Assembly (NCBI GenBank): GCA_022072085.1
Contig: JAJVII010000047.1
Location: 35,981-99,980 of the forward strand
Direction: 5' to 3'
DNA length: 64,000 nucleotides
From: Phycisphaerae bacterium
GTDB taxonomy: Bacteria; Planctomycetota; Phycisphaerae; JAJVII01
The notes below the pieces were generated by a model. The model was not told where the DNA came from. It saw only the letters and a list, made by a program, of their open reading frames with translations, and searched no databases. Shown piece after piece: positions 15,631 through 23,484 of the stretch. The position numbers were made by a program, and so were the translations under genes. Position 1 is the first letter of the stretch, and each line of letters begins with the position of its first letter.

Positions 15631-17346
15631 TCATGCCAGCGATCCGAGGTCCATCTCGTCCAGGCCGTGGCCGGACGGGACCATCGGGTACACGTTCTCC
15701 TCCGCGTCGACCAGCACTTCCAGGACGGCCGGGCCCTCGGTCGTCAGCAGTTCGTTCAGGCCGTCGCCGACCTGATCGGGCCGGTCGATCCGCAGGCCGG
15801 TCGCGCCGAAGGCGTCGGCCAGCGCGGCGAAATTCGGATTGACCATTCGGCTGGCCGAGTAGCGGCGGTCGTAGAAGAGCTGCTGCCACTGGCGGACCAT
15901 GCCCTGGAAGTTGTTGTTCAGCAGCACGACCTTCACCGGCAGATCGCACGCGACGGCGGTGGCCAGCTCGGACATCGTCATCTGGAACGACGAGTCGCCG
16001 TCGATGTCCACGACCAGTCGGCCGGGGCAGGCAAACTGGGCGCCGATGGCAGCGGGCAGGCCGAAGCCCATCGTTCCCAGCCCGCCGCTGGTGATCATCT
16101 GCCGCGGCCGCCGCCAGCCGTAGAACTGCGCCGCCCACATCTGATGCTGGCCGACGCCGGTGGTGATCAGGGCGTCGTGGTCGGTGAGTCGGCCGAGCTG
16201 CTCGATGACGGCCTGCGGCTTGATGGCCTCGCCGTGGCCGTACTTCAGCGGGTGCTGCCGCTTCCACTGCTCGATGCGGGCGAACCAGGCCTGGCGCGGG
16301 CGGCGTTCAATCAGCGGCAGCATGTGCTCGAGGGCGTCGCGGGCGTCGCCGACGACGGGCAGGTCGACGTTGACGCTCTTGCTGATGCTGGCCGGGTCGA
16401 TGTCGATGTGGATGATGGCGGCCTTTGGGGCGAACTTGGTGACGTCGCCGGTGACGCGGTCGTCGAAGCGGGCCCCGATGGCCACCAGGCAGTCGCTCTC
16501 CTGAACCGCGTAGTTGGCGTAGGCCGTGCCGTGCATGCCGAGCATGCGCAGCGCCAGCGGCGAGGTCTCATCGACCGCCCCCAGCCCCAGCAGCGTGGTG
16601 GTGACGGGGATGTTGCCGCGTTCGGCCAACTGGCGGACGAGTTCGGACGCGCCGCTGATGATGACGCCCCCGCCGACATAGAGGACCGGGCGTTCGGCGG
16701 CATTGATCGCGGCGGCCGCCTTGGCGATCTGGCCCTGGTGGGCGTGGCGGCGGGGCTTGTAGCCGCGCAGGCGAGGCCGCTCGTGGCCGGGCCCGGGCGT
16801 CACCGGCTGGTTCATCAGGTCCACAGGCAGATCGACCAGCACCGGGCCCGGTCGGCCGGTGGTGGCGACGAAAAACGCCTCGTTGACCATGCGGGCGACG
16901 GCCGACGCGTCGCGGCAGAGGGCGTTGTGCTTGGTGACCGGACGGGTGATGCCGGTGACGTCGGCTTCCTGGAAGGCGTCGTTGCCGATGAGGTGGCTCT
17001 TGACCTGGCCGGTGAAGGCGACGACGGGCACGCTGTCGAAGTGCGCCGTCGCCAGGCCGGTGACCAGGTTGGTTGCGCCGGGCCCGCTGGTGACCAGCAC
17101 CACGCCCGGCCTCCCGGACGCGCGGGCGTAGCCGTCGGCCATGTGGGCGGCGCCCTGCTCGTGACGCACCAGCACAAAGCGGATGGGCGAATCGTGCAGC
17201 ACGTCGAACAGGGGCAGGGCGGCCCCGCCGGGGTAACCGAACATCACCTCGACGCCCTGGTTGAGCAGCGCCCGGTGGAAGAGCTGAGCCCCGGTCAGCG
17301 TCGCGGAAGAAGACGATTCGATGCTTGCAGTCGGGTCTGGGTTCAT
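15631..17346 (-). CDS. ilvB: Acetolactate synthase large (catalytic) subunit
   Basis: 571 aa ThDP enzyme making acetolactate from two pyruvates, the first common step of valine/leucine synthesis. Pyr domain with the catalytic Glu in VRHEQGAAHMADGYARASG, a central FAD-binding-type domain, and a PP domain with the ThDP motif starting DIDGDSSFQMTMSELATAV and ending LLNNNFQGMV. The start at 17346 (MNPDPTASIES) has GAGG 6 bases upstream. It is followed by ilvN and ilvC on the same strand, the canonical ilvBNC order, but with repeat blocks in each gap. Confidence 0.97.
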   Translation of the reverse strand: MNPDPTASIESSSSATLTGAQLFHRALLNQGVEVMFGYPGGAALPLFDVLHDSPIRFVLVRHEQGAAHMADGYARASGRPGVVLVTSGPGATNLVTGLATAHFDSVPVVAFTGQVKSHLIGNDAFQEADVTGITRPVTKHNALCRDASAVARMVNEAFFVATTGRPGPVLVDLPVDLMNQPVTPGPGHERPRLRGYKPRRHAHQGQIAKAAAAINAAERPVLYVGGGVIISGASELVRQLAERGNIPVTTTLLGLGAVDETSPLALRMLGMHGTAYANYAVQESDCLVAIGARFDDRVTGDVTKFAPKAAIIHIDIDPASISKSVNVDLPVVGDARDALEHMLPLIERRPRQAWFARIEQWKRQHPLKYGHGEAIKPQAVIEQLGRLTDHDALITTGVGQHQMWAAQFYGWRRPRQMITSGGLGTMGFGLPAAIGAQFACPGRLVVDIDGDSSFQMTMSELATAVACDLPVKVVLLNNNFQGMVRQWQQLFYDRRYSASRMVNPNFAALADAFGATGLRIDRPDQVGDGLNELLTTEGPAVLEVLVDAEENVYPMVPSGHGLDEMDLGSLA

Positions 17347-17529
17347 GGCAGCCTCATACATCGGCCAGGCAGCCCGGCGGCCCCGAGGATTTCGGCCCGG
17401 GGACGGCGCCGCGGCATGGCGCAGAGTGCCCCGCCGCTGGGCGAAGGGCCCGTCGGCGGGTGTGAATGAGCTGCGGAACGGACTCCCGACACAAGGGGCA
17501 GGGTTGCTGCCGGCGGGTTGTGCCCAGAG

Positions 17530-17571
17530 ACGCCGGTCCGCCCGATGTGGCAGGCGGACCGTTCTCGGCGT
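17530..17571 (-). terminator. Strong hairpin between spoVG and ilvB
   Basis: A 9-bp perfect stem (CGGTCCGCC / GGCGGACCG, 17561-17534) with a 10-base loop, extended by an outer ACGC/GCGT pairing. It lies 62-103 bp after the spoVG stop and 184 bp before ilvB. No T-run follows on the minus strand, so it may be a processing or regulatory structure rather than an intrinsic terminator. The rest of the 286-bp gap contains no branched-chain leader peptide. Confidence 0.45.
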
Positions 17572-17632
17572 TCTCGCGTCCGAAAATGCTACCGCGGACG
17601 ACGGCCGCGGTCAACTCCGCTCACATGTCCGC

Positions 17633-18148
17633 TCACATGATGCCCTGGCCGAAACTGGGCGTGTCGCCCGGCTTGGGCGAGGCCGCCTGCCCGGGCCGGT
17701 TCAGCGAGCGCACCAGGTCGTCGAAGTCCGTGTCGTCGTCGTAGTCCATGCTGCGGGGCTTGTAGCCGGGCAGCTTGGAGTCGGCCAGTTCCTTCTCGTA
17801 GGCGGCGACAACGGCGTCCTGTACCTTCTGGCGGCAGCGGGCGTTGATCGGGTGGGCCACGTCGGCGTGCAGTTTGGCTCGGCCCTTGTCGTCGGTCGCG
17901 TTGCGCTCGAGGCTCAGCTTGGCGCCGCACTCGTTGCAGAACGACGCCCGCAGGTGGTTCTTCGCCCCGCACTTGGGGCAGTGGTCGGTCAGTTTGCGCG
18001 ACGGCATGGCCACGAAGTAGCCGTCCGGGCCGGCAATGACCTTCAGGTCGCGCACGACGAACTCGTTATCGAACGTCACCGTGCAAAAAGCCTTGAGCCG
18101 ATCGCTCGGGCGATCAACCAGTTTCACTCGAACCTCGGTGATATCCAT
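17633..18148 (-). CDS. spoVG: SpoVG-family protein with a zinc-ribbon insertion
   Basis: 171 aa. SpoVG is a small nucleic-acid-binding regulator (about 85-95 aa in Firmicutes). The N-terminal half ([20 protein letters not shown], then [12 protein letters not shown] and YFVAMPSRK) and the HPIN motif at 99-102 are typical. Between MPSRK and HPIN, residues 53-98, a Cys4 zinc ribbon is inserted (Cys57, Cys60, Cys71, Cys74), and the C-terminus is extended by about 50 residues rich in Asp and Pro. Start at 18148 with GGGAG about 8 bases upstream. It follows ispE by 46 bp; an ispE-(purR-yabJ)-spoVG neighbourhood is also known in Bacillus. Confidence 0.9.
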   Translation of the reverse strand: MDITEVRVKLVDRPSDRLKAFCTVTFDNEFVVRDLKVIAGPDGYFVAMPSRKLTDHCPKCGAKNHLRASFCNECGAKLSLERNATDDKGRAKLHADVAHPINARCRQKVQDAVVAAYEKELADSKLPGYKPRSMDYDDDTDFDDLVRSLNRPGQAASPKPGDTPSFGQGIM

Positions 18149-18194
18149 CGCAGTACTCCCACAGTTTGCGCTACTCACCCCGGGCCTGCTCGCT

Positions 18195-19118
18195 TCAGCC
18201 GCACCAGACGGCTGTCGTCATCGCGGAGCATTTCAGCCTGGCCCCTATCCGACGCTCCCACTCGGTTGCATGGTCCTTCTTATCGAACAGTGCAAAAAGG
18301 GTCGCCCCGCTCCCGGCCACCAGCACCGTCGGGTCGCCCGACGCTTGACCGACCTGCTCGCAGACCCTCGCCAGCGACGGCTCAACCGCCAGCGCCGCTT
18401 TGTGCAGATCGTTAAACAACTCCAGTCCGCCGACGCGCGTCCGCGGACCATCGACCGGCTCACCGGCGGCCCGCAGCGCGTCCAGCTTCGCGTAGACCGC
18501 CGCGGTGCTCACGCTCACCGGCGGGAAGATCAGCACCGCCCACAGTTCGGGCAGGCGGCCGTCGAACGGAGCGATCAGCTCGCCGCGTCCCTCCACCCAG
18601 GCGGGCCGCCCGTACAGGCAGAACGGCACGTCGCTGCCCAGCTCCGCCGCGACAGCCGACAGTTCGTCCAGTGGCAGGCCCAGTTCGAACGCCGCGTTGA
18701 GGCCCAGCAGCGTCGCCGCCGCGTCGGCGCTTCCGCCGGCCAGCCCGCCGCCGACCGGGATCCGCTTGGTCAGCCGGACGCGGACGCCGATCGCCCGACC
18801 CGTCCGCCGGGCCAGCGCCTCGCCCGCACGCACGACAAGGTTCTCCGGGCCCGCCGGCGTCTGGCCGGCTCGCGGGCCCTGGACGCTCAACTCGACCCCG
18901 CGTCCGCCGGGCGATATCTCCAGTTCGTCGGCCAGCGACAGCGGAACCATCAGGCTGCGGAGGGAGTGATAGCCGTCCGGGCGGCGCAGGCCCACGGAGA
19001 GCGAAATGTTCAGCTTGGCCGGGGCACGCACGGCGACGCACACACCCGGTTCGCCGGGCGTCGTCCTGACGGCGATGCGCGTATCCCCACTGCAAGGTGA
19101 CATGACGGCGTCGGCCAA
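18195..19118 (-). CDS. ispE: 4-diphosphocytidyl-2-C-methyl-D-erythritol kinase (TTG start)
   Basis: 307 aa GHMP kinase of the non-mevalonate isoprenoid pathway. The motif [22 protein letters not shown] opens the fold, and the ATP-binding loop is [37 protein letters not shown] and the C-terminal [12 protein letters not shown] are conserved blocks. The TTG at 19118 is preferred as start because GAGGAG stands 8 bases upstream, whereas the in-frame ATG at 19103 has no ribosome site. Co-transcribed with spoVG. Together with ispH at 32874 it shows that the organism uses the MEP pathway. Confidence 0.93.
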   Translation of the reverse strand: MADAVMSPCSGDTRIAVRTTPGEPGVCVAVRAPAKLNISLSVGLRRPDGYHSLRSLMVPLSLADELEISPGGRGVELSVQGPRAGQTPAGPENLVVRAGEALARRTGRAIGVRVRLTKRIPVGGGLAGGSADAAATLLGLNAAFELGLPLDELSAVAAELGSDVPFCLYGRPAWVEGRGELIAPFDGRLPELWAVLIFPPVSVSTAAVYAKLDALRAAGEPVDGPRTRVGGLELFNDLHKAALAVEPSLARVCEQVGQASGDPTVLVAGSGATLFALFDKKDHATEWERRIGARLKCSAMTTAVWCG

Positions 19119-19180
19119 CTCGGATGCTCCTCAGTGCTGTGTTAGTCACGCGGCCGTGAGGCCCATAGGTGCAACAGAAC

Positions 19181-19210
19181 ATGCTAGGCACAGGGCAAGC
19201 AATGAGTCAA
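19181..19210 (-). promoter_or_regulatory. Promoter of ispE-spoVG
   Basis: TTGACT (19210-19205), 18-base spacer, TAGCAT (19186-19181) on the minus strand, 63 bp upstream of the ispE start. Confidence 0.45.
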
Positions 19211-19249
19211 GACGGGAACCGTATTAACTTGGTCGGATCAGTAGGGGAT

Positions 19250-19278
19250 TTCACAGGCCGCCTGCGGGCCGATATAAT
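19250..19278 (+). promoter_or_regulatory. Leaderless-type promoter of the radical SAM gene
   Basis: TTCACA (19250-19255), 17-base spacer, perfect TATAAT (19273-19278). Only seven bases separate the -10 box from the ATG at 19286, so transcription should begin at or next to the start codon; no Shine-Dalgarno is present or possible. Confidence 0.65.
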
Positions 19279-19285
19279 CAAATAG

Positions 19286-20209
19286 ATGCCACCTGCCGAT
19301 CCGACGCCGGCCGACGCTCTCCGCGAGGCGATCACGCACCACCCGCGCCTCTGGCGGGAAAACCGCTTCGTCTATCCGGTCTGCTCACGCCGCAGCGGCG
19401 GCATCAGCATCGGGGTGAACCTCAACCCCGACAAGGCCTGCAATTTCGATTGCATCTACTGCCAGGTGGACCGGTCTGCCAAGGGCGGCCCGCGCGACGT
19501 GGACCTCGACGCGCTGCGGGCCGAACTGGACGGCATGCTGGCGATGGTCCGCGACGGGTCGCTGTTCGAGCAGGGGGAGTTCCGAGATCTGCCCGAGGCC
19601 CTCAAGCACGTCAGCGACGTGGCCTTCTCCGGCGACGGCGAGCCGGCCATCTGCCCGCAATTCGTCGGCGCCATATCGCTGGCCGACGAACTGGTCACCC
19701 GCCACGTCCGTCTGCTGGAGCAGGGCGGGCCGGCCGCCGATCGGCCGGCGTTGGTGCTCATTACCAACGCGACGGTGTTCGAGCGGCCGGCCGTCCGCGA
19801 GGGGCTGGAGATCCTGCACCGCAACCGCGGCGAGATCTGGGGCAAGCTGGACGCGGGCACCGACGACTACTATCGGCTGGTCGAGCGGACGGGCGTGCCG
19901 CTGGCCCGCGTGCTGGAGAACCTGACGTGGGCCGCCCGGCGCTGGCCGATCACGATCCAGTCGCTGTTCATGCGAATCCATGGCCACAGGCCCGACTTGG
20001 CCGAGATCGAGGCCTTCTGCGATCGGCTGGGTGAGATGCAGGCGGCCGGCGGCAGGATCGGCCGCGTCCAGGTTTACACGCTCGCCCGCAGGCCGGCGGA
20101 GGGTTATGTTCGGCCGCTGAGCAACGAGTCGGTCGATGCGATCGTCGCCCGCATCCGGCAACGCTTCGCCGGCCTGGATGTCCGGGCGTATTACGGATTA
20201 CAGACGTAA
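19286..20209 (+). CDS. Radical SAM protein (wyosine-synthesis-like, COG0731 type)
   Basis: 307 aa. The 4Fe-4S cluster motif is CNFDCIYC (Cys52, Cys56, Cys59) after GVNLNPDKA; FSGDGEPAICP is the SAM-binding GGE-like block and ITNATVF a further strand of the barrel. The arrangement resembles the bacterial relatives of the wyosine-forming enzyme Taw1, whose substrate is unknown. The protein is probably a cytosolic single-domain enzyme. The start ATG 19286 lacks a ribosome site and sits seven bases after a TATAAT box, implying a leaderless mRNA. It stands alone, divergent from ispE. Confidence 0.85.
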   Translation: MPPADPTPADALREAITHHPRLWRENRFVYPVCSRRSGGISIGVNLNPDKACNFDCIYCQVDRSAKGGPRDVDLDALRAELDGMLAMVRDGSLFEQGEFRDLPEALKHVSDVAFSGDGEPAICPQFVGAISLADELVTRHVRLLEQGGPAADRPALVLITNATVFERPAVREGLEILHRNRGEIWGKLDAGTDDYYRLVERTGVPLARVLENLTWAARRWPITIQSLFMRIHGHRPDLAEIEAFCDRLGEMQAAGGRIGRVQVYTLARRPAEGYVRPLSNESVDAIVARIRQRFAGLDVRAYYGLQT

Positions 20210-20706
20210 CATCTTGTTGGACAACTGATTGCAATTCTGTTATAGATTCTTGTTGCCAACGGTATCCGCGTGCCTAGGGTATTCCGGTGGGACTTATTGG
20301 ATCGAGCCAGTGCAGCCTGAAATCACCTCTGGGTTGAAATCGAAAGCACCAGGTTGTTCGGCGGGCGAGAGAGTATCTTTCGACCAACGGCGGTGTGGGG
20401 GCCGGCTGTTCGTGACGCCAGGTGAGTTGTTATCGGCAGCCGGCCTGCGTTGAGTCGCTTTGGGAAACACGGATTTGCCTTCTGCCGAATTGGGTGTAGT
20501 CTTTCTGGACCAGGGAGAGAAGTCTGCCAGCGTCAGTGACTCACGTCATGGCCTGTGAGCGCTTCTTCTAGTTCGAGCAGGAGGCATGGGAACCGCGGCC
20601 GCGGTGGCTGCGGGCCTCGGTGGCGAGGCGTTTTCATTTGGAGAGAATCAGTACTGATTTGGGGCGATTAGAGCCCTGAAGACCACACCTACCTGGAGGG
20701 GTAGCC
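20210..20706 (+). other. 497-bp gap: possible orphan non-coding transcription unit
   Basis: A promoter-like pair, TTGGAC (20217-20222), 17 bases, TTATAG (20240-20245), stands at the left end, and an intrinsic terminator (20614-20640) at the right end, 67 bp before the PEP-CTERM start. In between I find no convincing coding frame; a 74-codon frame at 20229-20453 has no ribosome site and no recognisable sequence. The span does not show the signature elements of tmRNA, RNase P RNA or SRP RNA. It could encode an RNA of about 390 bases, or be a long leader whose transcription is stopped before the downstream gene. Confidence 0.4.
20614..20640 (+). terminator. Intrinsic terminator upstream of the first PEP-CTERM gene
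   Basis: A perfect GCCTCG (20614-20619), GTGG loop and CGAGGC (20624-20629), then GTTTTCATTT. A 14-base palindrome (ACCGCGGCCGCGGT, 20592-20605) stands just before it. Confidence 0.6.
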
Positions 20707-21447
20707 ATGACCAGCGAGAGAAGCCGTTCGTCCGTACGTTTCGTTGGAGTCCTGGGAGCCCTGCTGCTTTCGGCCGCTCCGGCCGGGGCGGACGTGATCG
20801 TCACCACGCCGTCGGGCGCGACGGTCGCGGACGGCCCGGTGAACGCCCGGGTCACCTTCACGTTCACGACCGACCACGTTACGGTCTTCCTGGAGAACCT
20901 CCAGGCCGACCCCACGAGCGTCGGCCAGAACCTCAGCAGCCTGCTGTTCACGATTGACTCGGGCCAGACCAGCGGCACGCTGGTCAGCGGGAACGGCGTA
21001 GCTCGCAGCGTGGCCAGCAACAAGACCTACTCCGACGGCGGGACCGTCGCTGCCGGCTGGGTGTTCAGCACGCCGGGCGGCGCGTTCTTCCTGAACGTAC
21101 TGGAGGGCCCCGGCCATGCCGGGCCGGCGCACTTGATCATCGGCGCCCCCGCGGGCGACGACAAATACGACAGCGCCAACGGGTCCATCAAGGGTAACGG
21201 CCCTCACAATCCGTTCCTGGCGCTCAACGCCACCTTCGAGTTCGATGTGCCGGGCGTGACCGCGGAGTCGGGGATCTCCGGCCTGACGTTTGGCTTCGGC
21301 ACTACGCCCGGCGCGAACACCATCACTCCGCCGCCCAACGTTGGCACGTTTGTGCCCGAGCCGGCGACGCTGGCGATGCTGGCCCTGGGTTCGACGGCGC
21401 TGGCTGCGGGGCGTCTGCGGAGGGGCCGCGTAAGCCGGGCGGCCTGA
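20707..21447 (+). CDS. PEP-CTERM exosortase-dependent surface protein
   Basis: 246 aa. Signal peptide about residues 1-28 (VRFVGVLGALLLSAAPAGA), an extracellular beta-rich domain without recognisable catalytic motif, and a C-terminal sorting signal VPEPATLAMLALGSTALAAGRLRRGR: the PEP triplet, a transmembrane helix and an Arg-rich end, cut and anchored by an exosortase. The wording GPGHAGPAHLIIGAPAG and NGSIKGNGPHNPFL resembles one family of exosortase-dependent proteins seen in planctomycetes. The start has GGAGGGG upstream. No exosortase gene is in the window. It is followed by a second PEP-CTERM gene 299 bp downstream, behind a terminator. Confidence 0.88.
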   Translation: MTSERSRSSVRFVGVLGALLLSAAPAGADVIVTTPSGATVADGPVNARVTFTFTTDHVTVFLENLQADPTSVGQNLSSLLFTIDSGQTSGTLVSGNGVARSVASNKTYSDGGTVAAGWVFSTPGGAFFLNVLEGPGHAGPAHLIIGAPAGDDKYDSANGSIKGNGPHNPFLALNATFEFDVPGVTAESGISGLTFGFGTTPGANTITPPPNVGTFVPEPATLAMLALGSTALAAGRLRRGRVSRAA

Positions 21448-21493
21448 CGGCTGAGTGAACCCGGCTGTCCGATAAGCGGGGGCCAGTGAGGAG

Positions 21494-21537
21494 AGAGCCC
21501 GGCGCGGCCGATAAGATCGGCTGACGTCGGGCTCTTT
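21494..21537 (+). terminator. Hairpin terminator after the first PEP-CTERM gene
   Basis: An outer stem AGAGCCCG (21494-21501) / CGGGCTCT (21528-21535) with an inner GCCGAT/ATCGGC stem, followed by TT only. The rest of the 21448-21746 gap holds nothing else recognisable apart from the ribosome site of the next gene. Confidence 0.6.
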
Positions 21538-21746
21538 GCCTGCGCGGCAGAGGGGCGGCGCGTTTCCCTTCCATGTCATTTGCCCGGTCCGGGCGCGAAT
21601 TCGAGACTTCTCCTGACAGGGTCGTGAGGGCGGCAACGGGAGCCGACGTGGCTTCCGCCCGATCACGGTAATCCGCAGGAATTCCGCACCGGCCTGAGTG
21701 GCGGAAGGGTCCGCGTGGAGGCCCTGGCAAGTGGGAGGGTAGGGAC

Positions 21747-22502
21747 ATGATGATGCGACGACTCTTGGCCATTCTGGCCGCGGGCGGTGCTCTGCTTGCT
21801 GCTTCCGGTTCGGCTCTGGGCGACGTGCTCTGGGTCTGGGACGACGGGAGCGGCTTCTCTGCGCAGGCGACGTTCACGCAGACCGGCGCCCGCGAGATGC
21901 AGTTGACGCTGATGAACACGTCAACGGCCTGGCCTGTGACCGTGCCGATCGACGCGTCCAACCAGATCCTGACCAGCGTCTCCTTCGACATGGGCAACTG
22001 GGCGAAGATCACTGGCGGCACAGCCGTCCTGGGCGACGGGGCCCATACCGTCAACTTCGACAACGTGTCGTCGCAACTGGGCGAAGGCGGCGACGTCAGC
22101 AGCGAGTGGGGCTATACCAACGGTGTTTATGCCCCGCTCAGCTACAACGTTGTCACCGCCATGCGGTCGCACTCGACGCCGTTCGCCAGCGGCAATCTGG
22201 ACGGGCCGGACAACCTGGACGGGCCGCAGGGCGGCCTGGTGGCTGATCCCCTGCGGGCCAGCCTGGGCGGCCTGGGCGGAATCCAGGGGCCGCTGGTCTT
22301 CACACTATACTTCGACCGCGACATCAGCATGGAGAACATGCACGTCGGCAAGGTCGAGTTCGGATCGGACGCGCACTTCATCGGCAATGCGACGCCGCAT
22401 ACGAACGAGGTCCCCGAGCCCGCAACGCTGGCGCTGCTGGGCATCGGCGGGCTGGCCTTCGGGATGGCGGCGGACCGTCGCCGCCGACGGGCGGCACACT
22501 GA
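21747..22502 (+). CDS. PEP-CTERM exosortase-dependent surface protein
   Basis: 251 aa. Signal peptide about 1-25 (RRLLAILAAGGALLAASGSALG), a beta-rich exported domain, and the C-terminal sorting signal VPEPATLALLGIGGLAFGMAADRRRRR. Sequence such as LDGPQGGLVADPLRASLGGLG is low in charged residues and suggests a structural or matrix role; there is no enzymatic motif. GGGAGGG precedes the ATG by about 9 bases. Two further ATG codons follow immediately, so the exact start is uncertain by one or two residues. It resembles the preceding gene only in layout. Confidence 0.85.
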   Translation: MMMRRLLAILAAGGALLAASGSALGDVLWVWDDGSGFSAQATFTQTGAREMQLTLMNTSTAWPVTVPIDASNQILTSVSFDMGNWAKITGGTAVLGDGAHTVNFDNVSSQLGEGGDVSSEWGYTNGVYAPLSYNVVTAMRSHSTPFASGNLDGPDNLDGPQGGLVADPLRASLGGLGGIQGPLVFTLYFDRDISMENMHVGKVEFGSDAHFIGNATPHTNEVPEPATLALLGIGGLAFGMAADRRRRRAAH

Positions 22503-22559
22503 GAGAGAGAAGCGGAGGGTCGCAGGGCAGCAACTGCGTCGTCGAGCATCTTCCGCACC

Positions 22560-22594
22560 GGGCCCGCGCGGCGCACCCCCCGTCGCGCGGGCCC
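22560..22594 (+). terminator. GC-rich hairpin after the second PEP-CTERM gene
   Basis: GGGCCCGCGCGGCG (22560-22573) pairs with CGTCGCGCGGGCCC (22581-22594) with one G-T wobble; followed by TCTCCGTTCC rather than a pure T-run. Between here and 22695 the gap holds no gene. Confidence 0.55.
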
Positions 22595-22694
22595 TCTCCG
22601 TTCCGACAGAGTCGCCGCGGATGGCAGAACCGCTGATCCGCGTGCATCTGTGGCTCAGCCCACCGAAGCCGGCTACTGAATCCTGTAGAAGCAA

Positions 22695-22810
22695 TCTTCA
22701 CCACAGAGAGCACAGAGTCGGGAGTATCAAGAAATTCTTGATTTCAGGCATTTCTTGACGCTTCTGACCTCCTCTGTGATCTCGGTGTCCTCTGTGGTGA
22801 ATGAAGATTC
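22695..22810. repeat. Intergenic repeat family D (ACCACAGAGGACACAGAG words), hairpin-forming
   Basis: The left arm (AATCTTCACCACAGAGAGC, ACAGAG) and right arm (CTCTGTGGTGAATGAAGATT) are near-perfect reverse complements, with an inner palindrome TCAAGAAATTCTTGA. When read as protein it gives the meaningless HHRGHRDHRGG string. It lies between two convergent genes and could also terminate apt transcription. Confidence 0.7.
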
Positions 22811-22822
22811 CTTTTGCAGGAG

Positions 22823-23344
22823 TCAATAGCTGACCACGATCACCGAGTGAACGTCGTGGTTGGCCAGCTTCTTTCGGCCATCCAGGAACGCCAGCTCGAT
22901 GAGGAACGAGACGCCGACTATGCGGCCGCCGAGCTTCTCCACCAGCCCGCAGGCCGCCTGCATCGTCCCGCCGGTCGCCAGCAGGTCGTCGAGCATCAGC
23001 ACGCGCTGGCCCTTGCGGACGGCGTCGGCGTGGATCTCGATCGAGTCGCTGCCGTATTCCAGGTCGTAGCTGGCCGACGCGGTCGCAGCCGGCAGCTTGC
23101 CCGGCTTGCGGATCGGCACGAAGCCGGCCCCCAGGGCCATCGCGACCGTCGTGCCGAAGATGAACCCGCGGCTCTCGATGCCCACCACCAGGTCGATCTG
23201 GCGGTCGAGGAACGGGGCGGCCATGGCCTCGGTCGCTCCGGCCAACCCCTGCGGCGTCGCGAGCAGGGGGGTGATGTCCTTGAAGATGATCCCCTTCTTG
23301 GGGAAGTCCGGCACGTCGCGGATCATGGATTCCAGTTCGCTCAT
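22823..23344 (-). CDS. apt: Adenine phosphoribosyltransferase
   Basis: 173 aa purine salvage enzyme: adenine plus PRPP to AMP. Typical opening (SMIRDVPDFPKKGIIFKDITPLL), the RGFIFG block, PIRKPGKLP, and the PRPP-binding loop VLMLDDLLATGGTM. The start ATG 23344 has GGAG 6 bases upstream; the in-frame TTG four codons earlier is not needed. It sits between repeat families D (downstream) and C (upstream), separated from the sigma factor gene by the latter. Confidence 0.96.
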   Translation of the reverse strand: MSELESMIRDVPDFPKKGIIFKDITPLLATPQGLAGATEAMAAPFLDRQIDLVVGIESRGFIFGTTVAMALGAGFVPIRKPGKLPAATASASYDLEYGSDSIEIHADAVRKGQRVLMLDDLLATGGTMQAACGLVEKLGGRIVGVSFLIELAFLDGRKKLANHDVHSVIVVSY

Positions 23345-23356
23345 GCGCGGCTCCAA

Positions 23357-23484
23357 AAGAAAAGTTCGAAGTTCGAGGTGCGAGGTTCAAAGCCGGATTA
23401 TAAACCCGAACCTCGAACCACGCACGCCGAACTTCGAACCGGTGTCTCCGCCCTCAGACTTCGAACCTCGAACGTCGAACCTTC
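23357..23484. repeat. Intergenic repeat family C (TTCGAAGTTCGAGG words) between apt and the sigma factor gene
   Basis: Alternating direct and inverted copies of TTCGAAGTTCGAGGTKCGA-like words (AGTTCGAAGTTCGAGGTGCG, then CCGAACCTCGAACC, GAACTTCGAACC, ACTTCGAACCTCGAACGTCG). The two halves are complementary, so a cruciform or RNA hairpin is possible. No coding potential. Confidence 0.7.

Noticed and set aside
17354..17614. An 86-codon frame upstream of ilvB considered as an ilv leader peptide
   Set aside because: It contains no cluster of Leu/Ile/Val codons near its end and no coupled terminator with a T-run.
20229..20453. A 74-codon plus-strand frame
   Set aside because: No ribosome site, starts inside a promoter-like element, no recognisable sequence.
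22698..22822. Frame reading HHRGHRDHRGG next to apt
   Set aside because: It is repeat family D translated; apt ends at 22823.
23357..23484. TTCGAA repeats considered as CRISPR or as a regulator operator array
   Set aside because: Irregular, self-complementary and lying between gene ends rather than upstream of a gene with a matching regulator.
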